From Strongylocentrotus droebachiensis (taxonomy: Eukaryota > Echinodermata > Echinoidea > Camarodonta > Strongylocentrotidae): a stretch of 64,000 bases of DNA. The translations under genes and the position numbers were made by a program. Below are positions 49,801-58,793 of the stretch, one piece after another (within the stretch, counting starts at the first letter, position 1; each line of letters begins with the position of its first letter). The stretch covers positions 47,707 through 111,706 of the forward strand of contig JAVYIG010006794.1 of NCBI GenBank assembly GCA_035222895.1, written 5' to 3'. The notes under the pieces were generated by a model. It worked only from the letters and a program-made list of their open reading frames with translations. It had not been told where the DNA came from and made no database searches.

Positions 49801-52554
49801 CTAAATAGAAATTTCCCAATTTTTCCACTTTCAATTTGAATAATATGAAATTATGAATGGAATAAAAGTAAAAGACCACAGTGTACATGGTGATCAGGAT
49901 ACATTTATTAGGAGGAAATGAAAGCACGCAAATCCTCAAAATTGTCGAAGGTAATTTTGGGGTGGGAGGCGCAGCTAAACGTGCAGCCACGTGAGAGGCT
50001 AGCCAAGTTGACTTTGACCATCGCGTGCACACATTGTACATGTACACTGTATCTTTGGAAGTGTTCAGTAGCTGGAAATTAATATCATATTTAATGATGT
50101 AATCAAAGGAAATGATTATGAAGCATAACTATAATTGTGAAAAGCAGAAACAGCTGTTAAAAAAGGTTACATAAAACAAAATTAATTGAGAAAAATGTTA
50201 ACCTTATTCCATTGGATATCTGATGTGGAATTTGCAGTGAATATTATCATAACTATGTTGGTCAATATCAGAATATTAATTTGTCCACATTTTGTTAACA
50301 AGATTGTATACAAAGGCTTGTTGAGTTAAGGATGTTGAGTCTTTATGGACAACACCATTGGTACTCTGGTAGTTATCCATGTACCCAGGCCATGTGGCCA
50401 CTGACTCCAATACCAACTTGCCAAGTATTATACCTATCACAATAAAAGTCTGAAATGAGCTACTCACAACACTTCATACTTTTTTGTTTGACAACTCTGA
50501 CTAAATCTGACAGTTACTTGGCAAAAGGCCATAAGGGTGATGTTACTCTATTCAATGGGAGTATGTGGAGCTCCTGCATGCACATGTAATGAAGACGAAG
50601 AAGAAAAAACATGATCATGTGATCAGTTTCACACACAAAAAAAATGTGTGTGTGTTTCATGTAGAGAGAGGAGATCACTCGTGTACATGTATATGTACAT
50701 GTAGGCTCGTACAATGTAGTATGCTTGTTTTTATTTTAAGCTTCATTCCCATAATGCAGACAAAATGTAATGATTCTGAATAAATTTGTTACAGGGAAGT
50801 AATATCATATTTCAAAGGGTGTCAACAACATGCAGTCCTTGCCTGGGCTTTCCCTTACAACACTGTACAATGACTGTAAAGGAGACAGTCTGGGGAAAGT
50901 GGGGAATCCCCCATTACCTCGGAGTGTGCTTCAGCCATCAACATCACATGTTCTGTATTAAACCTGCATGTACTTAAGGCACTACAATGCTATTCAAGAC
51001 TGTATCAACTACAGGCTACAATGTAACCTTACGCGTGCTTTTTTCTTTCTAGACTCCTATGCTTTCTAATTCTGATGCAAAACAACCATTCCTCTAAAAA
51101 GACATATAATTGAATGTGACAAAAGTATTAACATGTTTTATTGTTTGACTATGTATAAAGACTTTTAATACAATGCTGATGTACCTACATTTGTCTGTCA
51201 ATGGTTATCAAATATAGTTTGCTTCCAAAAAATTGAAAGCCACTACAATGGAGCGTGCACAGTTCTCTACTTCCAAAAGCCACAAATTTGTCAGGATTGG
51301 CCTGAAATTCACTCGAAATAGGGATGATAAGTCAAAATTTCTTCCTTGAATTTTGTATGTACCCAACATGGCTGGGATTTTAAATGTTAAATATTTTCTG
51401 AAGTGAAAGTACTGAAAAATGAAACGTGTGCATAACTTCCATGACAATAACGGGACTCATTTCCTGAAAGCGCGCTTCCTCTTCCGCTCTACCAACAAGG
51501 TAAAAGTAGAGCTGTGATGCAACCTGGGTCAAAGGTCATTCATGCCTACCATTGTTCTCTTTGCTTTCTTTGCCCTTGAGACAACACATTAGTGCCAAAA
51601 GGTACTTGAACATGATTAAGACTAGAGACAGTTGACTCATTCATATAAAAGTTGTAACCCATGGCACAGTTTATCTTTCTTTATGCCCCCCCCCCCCTCT
51701 TTTTTTAACCACTTGGTCAACTGTAGATTAACATACAGGCAGACGGAACATGTACAATGTCCATGCAGCATGTTTGTAAGAATGTACATACATGTATGGA
51801 CACTACATGTGGGACTCTAAAGATTGTCTGTGACACAAGGCCTACCAGAAAGACAGTTTGGATCTCAAGAACCTCTGGGTTTCATGTACATGTAGCACTA
51901 GCAGCAGCGGACAATCCAAATATATGTCAGGAGGCCTTGGAGACCTAATCGTCAGTCTCTTGACCACTCTGGTCTTTCAACTCGTCAGTCTTATTATCTT
52001 ATGTGCCTATCGTCTTGAGGACATTTTAGTCTCCTTGCCCTTTGGTCTTGTAGCCCAATCTATAATATGGGTCTGTGGTCTAATGGCCCTTCCATCTTCT
52101 GGAACCTTTGGTCATGACCATCATGTGGGACTGAGTGGGAGGGGGAGGGGGTGATACCCAAGACATGTATATGTGGGAGCTCTGGAATGTCAGAACTGAA
52201 CAAAAGACTCACGTTCATGAACAAGAAATTTATCTTGAACACTAGACTCTGATCCTTAATTTTGGCAGTATACTTGGGTTGATTGAACTCTGCTGGGTAT
52301 TTTACAGCCAGATTTAGTGGTTTCTGCCTTGCCTTGCATCAAAGTCATTCTAGATATTAGTCATCTTCCAATTAAATCAAGATGAAGATATCGTACTCGA
52401 ACTTGACCATGAATTCATATTGTGACACGGTAAACAATTTCCCTTCTCTGGTGTATTGCTTAATCAAGGATTCATGGTAGACTAGAATATCAAAAGATGG
52501 TATACTTTACACGCAGTTATAAACTCTGGATCAGGTTTTTAAACAAGGGGTTGA

Positions 52555-52720
52555 CTTAAATAATAATAATAAAATATGGATTTATATACCTACAGTATAT
52601 GTTAAATACAAAATGCAGTCTTTAAGCGCTTTACATTATTACCCCAGTCATCAGATTCGTTCACTCACATAGTGTGCACCATCTCTACTCCCTGGGTATT
52701 ATTCTTACCATATGATCACT
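52555..52720. repeat. Possible retroposon-derived dispersed repeat
   Basis: AATAATAATAATAAAATATG is followed by GATTTATATACC and then CTTTAAGCGCTTTACATTAT plus TACCCC. The AAT-rich tail next to a GCGCTTTACA motif resembles a widespread interspersed repeat of marine invertebrate genomes. The boundaries are not defined. Confidence 0.35.
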
Positions 52721-54027
52721 GTAAGGGCATATGACAACTACAATCACAAAGGCTTTTGTCATCCTACCAGGTCCCCACTCTAGAGAAAGAAATAGACGTA
52801 CTGGTAATCAATTCCTACCAGAGAAGTAGAGACTATTCCAACAAAATATGGCCCCCAAACTTTGGAACTTCAAGGAGACACGAGTCAATGGACTCGGTGC
52901 CAATATCCCTGTTACCTATGAACTAAGGACGTTTTACAGGTTTACATAATGAGTAAGATTTATCCAGAGTTCAGTGCCACTTTTTGGTGTCCTATCGTTC
53001 ACTCTGATTTCATGATTATTAAAACTGGCAGACCTTGTGCTCTTTCAGCATATTCAGTATGCTCTGTGTTGCATGATAGGCATCACTATATAATTTTGTT
53101 TAAATAGATTGAGTGGCGCAATTTATAGCTTCATATCTGAACTGGGCTTAATTTACTGGTAAAGGTCAAACTATATTTTGAAGGGTTAATGCTATGTAGC
53201 TCACCTTTCTTATTCCAATGGTGATACATTATAGTAGCATAGTGGAAAAAGAGATTGAGAAAGATTTGTTCTTCAAATAATAGTACCTAAAAGTAGAAAA
53301 GAGATCTTACATACAGTAGCTATTATGTTTATTCACCTGTAGTGTACATTGTACATGTACTTCATCCATACTGTCTAGCAAGAGCAAGAGGATCATCGAA
53401 CTATGTAATATTTAATACAGAGTTAATCGTAAACCCACTCCTGGTTATTAACAGATGTGCATACATACTGTACTTTCTGCATGATTTTTATTAAATATAC
53501 ATGTAATATTTTGATAGCAATTAATCAGGTAAAGAAAACCCCGGTATAAAATATTGAGCATGTTAGTTACATCATAATTTTAAGGAGAGACTATGCTATT
53601 ATGTTATTGAAATTGTTTATTTTCTAATATGTGATATATAATGTGTACTTAATTTCTATGTTGGCGTTACATTTGCTCATGCCTCGCCTTTCTTTATATT
53701 CTTATTGTTTATCCTTGATTTGTTACTCTCTTATTTGTCATTATGCTATATTTTTACCAGTCTTCTGAATATTGCTACAAAAATTTGTCTTTGCATAGTT
53801 TTTGTCATTCTAATTTTGTATTTGCCATGATTATATTGTTCATTGTTATATTTCTTGAGAGTTCCGAATAAATAATACAATACAATACAATTTTTTTTTT
53901 TTTTTTGGGGGGGGGGGGATGGTGGAGTCGGCCTTTAAATTGCAAAGGTATCTGCTCAAAATAATAGGCAAAATACAAATAAGCAGAGCAAAGAATGCAG
54001 GAAAAAACTTGCTGAACACTTGGACAC

Positions 54028-54165
54028 CTGGGGCCCGTTCCTAGAAACCGTCATAAGTCTAACTTCTTGACTATCCCATTGAAACGCGTGTAAATTCTAT
54101 AACACACGCTTCAACGGGATAGTCAAGAAGTTAGACTTACGACGGTTTCTAGGAACGGGCCCCAG
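54028..54165. mobile_element. Near-perfect 138-bp palindromic MITE
   Basis: The left arm begins CTGGGGCCCGTTCCTAGAAA and the right arm ends TTTCTAGGAACGGGCCCCAG. The arms run about 60 bp with very few mismatches around a short centre. GACAC precedes the element (54023-54027) and overlaps its end (54165-54169), suggesting a 4-5-bp target duplication. It abuts the minisatellite that follows. Confidence 0.85.
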
Positions 54166-54169
54166 ACAC

Positions 54170-55915
54170 ATATAAACCAAAGGAAACTAGGGACATACAT
54201 GTACATGTTTGAACCCTGGGACACAAGAAACATATAAACCATAGGACAAAAGACCCATGTGAACCCTAGGAAACCAGAGACATATGAACCTTAGGACACA
54301 AGACACATATGAACCTTAGAACACCAGAGACATCCCTAGGACATCAGAGATGAACCCTAGAACATCATAGACATATGAACCCTACGACACCAATAAAGTA
54401 TGAACCCTGTAACAAAACTGACATATGAACCCTGGGACACAAGACCCATGTGAACCAGACACATGAACCCTAGGAAACCAGGGACATATGAACCCTAGGA
54501 AACCAGGGACATATATGAACCCTAGGACACAAAACTAATATGAACCCTAGGACACCAGAGACATATGAACCCTAGGAAACCAGGGACATATATGAACCCT
54601 AGGACACAAAACTAATATGAACCCTAGGACACCAGAGACATATGAACCCTAGGAAACCAGGGACATATATGAACCCTAGGAAACCAGGGACATATATGAA
54701 TCCTAGGACACAAAACTAATATGAACCCTAGGACACCAGAGACATATGAACCCTAGGAAACCAGGGACATATATGAACCCTAGGACACAAAACTAATATG
54801 AACCCTAGGACACCAGAGACATATGAACCCTAGGACACCAGGGACATATGAACCCTAGGAAACCAGGGACATATATGAATCCTAGGACACAAAACTAATA
54901 TGAACCCTAGGACACCAGAGACATATGAACCCCAGGAAACCAGGGACATATATGAACCCTAGGACACAAAACTAATATGAACCCTAGGACACCAGGGACA
55001 TATGAACCCTAGGAAACCAGGGACATATATATGAACCCTAGGAAACCAGGGACATATATGAACCCTAGGACACAAAACTAATATGAACCCTAGGACACCA
55101 GAGACATATGAACCCTAGGAAACCAGGGACATATATGAACCCTAGGACACAAAACTAATATGAACCCTAGGACACCAGGGACATATGAACCCTAGGAAAC
55201 CAGGGACATATATGAATCCTAGGACACAAAACTAATATGAACCCTAGGACACCAGGGACATATGAACCCTAGGAAACCAGCGACATATATGAACCCTAGG
55301 AAACCAGGGACATATATGAATCCTAGGACACCAGGGACATATGAACCCTAGGAAACCAGGGACATATGAACCCTAGGAAACCAGGGACATATATGAACCC
55401 TAGGACACAAAACTAATATGAACCCTAGGACACCAGAGACATATGAACCCTAGGAAACCAGGGACATATATGAACCCTAGGACACAAAACTAATATGAAC
55501 CCTAGGACACCAGAGACATATGAACCCTAGGAAACCAGGGACATATATGAACCCTAGGAAACCAGGGACATATATGAATCCTAGGACACAAAACTAATAT
55601 GAACCCTAGGACACCAGAGACATATGAACCCTAGGAAACCAGGGACATATATATGAACCCTAGGAAACCAGGGACATATATGAATCCTAGGACACAAAAC
55701 TAATATGAACCCTAGGACACCAGGGACATATGAACCCTAGGAAACCAGGGACATATGAACCCTAGGAAACCAGGGACATATGAACCCTAGGACACCAGAG
55801 ACATATGAACCCTAGGACACCAGAGACATATGAACCCTAGGACACCAGAGACATATGAACCCTAGGACATGTATAAAGCATATAAAAAATGACATATGAA
55901 CCCTAGGACAAGGGG
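54170..55915. repeat. 1.7-kb minisatellite built on ATGAACCCTAGGA
   Basis: More than sixty tandem units, mostly 24-27 bp, of the pattern CATATGAACCCTAGGA followed by one of three tails: AACCAGGGA, CACCAGAGA or CACAAAACTAAT. The tails follow a loose higher-order pattern of roughly 75-80 bp that repeats many times. The left end (54170-54480) is more degenerate and the right end becomes uniform, as expected from unequal exchange. It lies in the first Mitf intron. Confidence 0.95.
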
Positions 55916-56562
55916 ACGGTCAAGAAGAACAGTTTTATAATTGTCTGCATTAAAATCTACATATTCAGTACATGCATCCGCTCTGTTTAATTGTTGTTTG
56001 TGTACATCTCTTTAAGTTTGTGGCATCAACACATGCTCCAGTCACATCTCCTCTGGGCTTTATTTCATGGAAAGTTTTATTCAGTGTTCAAGGGTTGCAA
56101 TTGGGTTTTTAAAGGGAATGTAGCATGGCAAATACTGGTTAACCCCATCTACGACTTCTTTTGGGCAACTGAACGTAAACGAATGGACTTGATTAACGGT
56201 CTGCGCGCGCTAGCATTCGCGAAACAGATTGAAGTTCTCCTCACACTTTGGTTTTGCGTATGTTGCACGCACATGAATATGTAGGACTACTATGGTTGCA
56301 TCTGTAGTCGTATTATACCTGCTTGGCCCCGAGTCAGGCCACGTGAAAGACACGTAGTCTTGTCAAGCTACACCTCCTTTAAGTTTGGTTTACACTTAGG
56401 ATTAAAAATGTCTTTCCTTTGTATTTTATTAAACTTTATTAAACAGAATTAATGGAATCACATTTTAGGCGAAAAGGGCACTAGACACATGTAGTGATGT
56501 ACAGTGCATTGCTGTTTTCGATCCATTTCTACAAGATGACAAAAAGTCATAGCACATTATGG

Positions 56563-56806
56563 GAAATTATGGGTCAAGAATCAAGATCGACATCCATGAA
56601 GAAAATCTTGCAGCCGGGTTTCATTCTTTCTAGTCTACGCCGAAGGCAAAATGATTATAATGGAAAAACTGTGCACGAGCTTTGAGTTCTTAATGACATG
56701 CACAGTCTTTTCGTTATAATCATTTTGCCTTCGGCGTAGACTAGAAGGAATGAGACCTGGCTGCAAGATTTTCTTCATGGATGTCGATCTTGACCCATAA
56801 TTTCCT
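56563..56806. mobile_element. 244-bp foldback element
   Basis: The left arm starts AAATTATGGGTCAAGAATCA and runs to about 56670; the right arm runs from about 56705 and ends CGATCTTGACCCATAATTT. Both arms carry AGATCGACATCCATGAAGAA and ATTTTGCCTTCGGCG in opposite orientations, with a roughly 30-bp centre. The left arm has a small extra insertion after GGGTCAAGA. No target duplication could be fixed. Confidence 0.8.
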
Positions 56807-57087
56807 GAAAAGGGACCATAAAACGGATTCAAGTAGTCCAGTTGGTAAGTGGAACCGAAGTAGTTAAGCATTTAGCTAATTTAGGACTTTAAATGCATCG
56901 GATACGCATCCTGTAAAATATCAAAATTAGGGATTAAGTTTGGCCAAGTTTTGTGTAACGTTTCTTTACACAAACGCGCGTCCACTACAGCGTATAGGGC
57001 TGTTCTGTCTCTAAAGAGAGAGCTGACCTTACCCAAATCAGAGGCTAACGAACGAAAGAGACAGAAAAATTCGGTCTACATCATCAG

Positions 57088-57275
57088 CAGCATCAGCATC
57101 AGTATACGGAAGTGTGAGGTGATCCTGTTGAAACTTCAGGTCGTTTCATTGAGTGGTGCTTCATCACCACCTTCATCATCATTAGCATCATCACCATCAT
57201 CAGCATCAGCATCAGTATACGGAAGTGTGAGGTGATCCTGTTGAAACTTCCGGTCGTTTCATTGAGTGGTGCTTC
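57088..57275. repeat. Two copies of a 75-bp block at 113-bp spacing
   Basis: The block from CATCAGCATCAGTATACGGA through CATTGAGTGGTGCTTC occurs at 57088-57162 and again at 57201-57275 with one difference (TTCAGG against TTCCGG). A TCATCA-rich stretch separates them. This lies downstream, in its own sense, of the LINE fragment and may be its 3' untranslated tail. Confidence 0.8.
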
Positions 57276-57340
57276 GTTCGAAAAAGAACCTTAACTATTT
57301 TTGCTCGCAGGTGGGTGGCGGGTGGACGCACAAATAAATT

Positions 57341-57778
57341 TTATGGAAGCATTTGGTGCTGAGAGGACCAGTGCTTGTCCAATCTAATCTTGAAAGAAGT
57401 GATTGAGGATGAGGAGATGACAGATGTAGGAAGACTATTCCAGGATTCTACTACTCTCTGACTGAAGCTGTTTCTTCTTAGGACTGTGTTGCTCCTTTGC
57501 TTATACAGCTTCTGGTGGTGTCCCCTTGTAGCTTCATGAGGTGCAGATGTGAGGAAGGCTGCGGGATCAGAGTTTACGAGTCCGTTCATCAGCTTGTAGA
57601 CCTCAATCATGTCGCCTCTTATCCTTCTGTATTGCAGTGAATACATTTTGAGGTTCTTTAGTCTGTCTTGATAGGATAGGTGTCTGATCTCGGGAATTAA
57701 CTTTGTTGCTCTTCTTTGCACCTTCTCAACTTTCACTGCTTCAGCCTTAAACCTTGGATGCCAGATGACATTCCCATA

Positions 57779-57790
<12 letters not shown>
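57341..57790 (-). pseudogene. LINE fragment: C-terminal end of a CR1/Jockey-like reverse transcriptase ORF
   Basis: The minus strand encodes about 145 residues beginning EYGNVIWHPRFKAEAV, then KVQRRATKL, RRIRGDMIEVYKLMNG, SFSQRVVESWNSLP and ending SFKIRLDKHW before a stop at 57341-57343. This order is characteristic of the thumb and C-terminal tail of CR1/Jockey-group non-LTR reverse transcriptases. The catalytic fingers and palm, with the YADD-type motif, and the endonuclease are missing: upstream sequence breaks directly into a CAT/CTT microsatellite. It is a typical 5'-truncated insertion. The surviving frame is open, so it may be young. It lies in the first Mitf intron in the same orientation as the gene. 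Confidence 0.85.
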
Positions 57791-57814
<24 letters not shown>

Positions 57815-57832
57815 TTCTTCTTCTTCTTCTTC
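57781..57832. repeat. (CAT)n(CTT)n compound microsatellite
   Basis: Eleven CAT units are followed by about six CTT units, directly against the truncated 5' end of the LINE fragment. Confidence 0.95.
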
Positions 57833-58067
57833 CTCCGCGCTATCGGAGATCAGCAGCTACCAGGGTACTGCAGTTTGTCATAGCAAGTAGGTTCATCATC
57901 ACTATCATCATCATCATCACCACCACAATTTGCTAAGCCTACTAGTACTGTAAGTGTAAGTGTAAGCAGCCTAACCCTAAGGCCAAGCTAAGCTAAGCCA
58001 AGTAACTAAGATACATGTATGATCATGAATTGATTATTGATCGATGTAGATCTAGGTCAGTATTTAC

Positions 58068-58255
58068 CTTGCAGCACTCTGACTTTTCATTTCGTAGATA
58101 TTTGATGAATCAAACGAAGCCAATATTCTGTCGAGTTCATCTGTGCCAGCGTCTGCTGGTTTCAGTAATAGATCTCCATCACTTCCATTGACACCCGCCG
58201 CCACCAGGGCCTCGGCTTCCAAATCAAAATCCAGATCGACTCCCGATTCACTCAT
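58068..58255 (-). CDS. Mitf: Mitf first coding exon (start codon and acidic N-terminus)
   Basis: The ATG at 58255-58253 opens MSESGVDLDFDLEAEALVAA and the exon ends YEMKSQSAA plus two bases, before the donor GTAAAT (minus strand GCAAG then GTAAATA). This mirrors the vertebrate long isoform MITF-A, which begins with SESG-DF and ends its first exon at YYELKSQ. It is therefore the ancestral-type first exon, not the melanocyte-type one. The block between, ending TDELDRILASFDSSNI, is acidic and unlike vertebrates in detail. The phase-2 end fits the start of the exon at 39272. An upstream start is not expected because the match to vertebrate MITF-A begins at this methionine. The 5' untranslated region continues to higher coordinates and may be spliced. 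Confidence 0.88.
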
Positions 58256-58535
58256 CTGCCTGTCGAGCGTGCAGCGATATCGTGAAGAAACTTACTCTCC
58301 GAAATCCCACTACGCTGGGATCGACGTTTTGCAGTAGTTGAATGTGATAAGATTATAATCAATACAATTTTGATATCATAAACATCATTAAACATAAATT
58401 TCAGGCTGATCTCATTAAGCACATACACATGTGATATAATCGTGTCTGGTTTGTTTACACGTAAGCGTACGTAAGCCGCAGTACTATGGAAAGCCGTTGA
58501 GGACTTTATTCACATGCCCCAGACGTATAGAACGC
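58256..58535 (-). other. Mitf: 5' untranslated region or core-promoter interval
   Basis: Sequence between the start codon and the promoter motif cluster. It is moderately GC-rich near the start codon (CGATATCG, CGACGTTTT) and AT-rich at 58330-58450. I cannot place the transcription start. Confidence 0.4.
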
Positions 58536-58536
58536 G

Positions 58537-58634
58537 GCACACGTCTGCTAAATTGACCAATCACCGCCTGTTATTTAGCAGACGTGTGCAAGGTGTTATA
58601 GCACACGCCTGCTAGTTTATTAGCACACGTGTGC
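58537..58634. promoter_or_regulatory. Mitf: Candidate Mitf promoter: CCAAT box inside a palindrome plus palindromic E-box
   Basis: GCACACGTCTGCTAA (58537-58551) and its exact reverse complement TTAGCAGACGTGTGC (58575-58589) flank GACCAATCACCGCC, which contains CCAAT at 58557-58561. A further GCACACGCCTGCTA follows, and then GCACACGTGTGC (58623-58634), a perfect 12-bp palindrome with a CACGTG E-box core, the class bound by MITF/TFEB and other bHLH-zipper proteins. The position is about 280-380 bp upstream of the start codon. The role is inferred from the motifs. Confidence 0.45.
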
Positions 58635-58695
58635 CCTTTTCCAGACGGGTGCGCAGAACGCTCGTAATTTGATTTTTAAGGCAACCAATCAAGTC

Positions 58696-58772
58696 CGCTG
58701 TTACAAAGCTGCTCAGCTCAGTACGTACGGGGCCTGCTCGCTATTACAAAACTGCTCAGGTCAGTACATATT
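58696..58772. repeat. Two-copy tandem repeat of about 40 bp
   Basis: TGTTACAAAGCTGCTCAGCT plus CAGTACGTA is followed by TATTACAAAACTGCTCAGGT plus CAGTACATA. It lies immediately before the purine-rich mosaic element. Confidence 0.7.
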
Positions 58773-58793
58773 GGATGGGGGACACACCCACGG

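Larger units (their letters stand above)
39273..58067 (-). other. Mitf: First Mitf intron, 18.8 kb
   Basis: This intron joins the N-terminal exon to the Rag-docking exon. It holds a degenerate copy of the next exon's acceptor region (39569-39625), microsatellites, three hairpin-family elements, a MITE at 54028-54165, a 1.7-kb minisatellite, a foldback element at 56563-56806 and a LINE fragment at 57341-57790. Stretches 39700-42000, 44300-46600 and 47200-49700 show only AT-rich sequence with TACATGTACATG words. No further host exon was recognised. Confidence 0.85.

Noticed and set aside
54170-55915. A CRISPR-like array of direct repeats
   Set aside because: There are no unique spacers; the whole unit is repeated with three alternative tails, and the context is eukaryotic intron. 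It is a minisatellite.
57341-57790. A host gene exon on the minus strand
   Set aside because: The KVQRRATKL and SFKIRLDKHW motifs are typical of non-LTR reverse-transcriptase tails, so it is a LINE remnant rather than part of Mitf.
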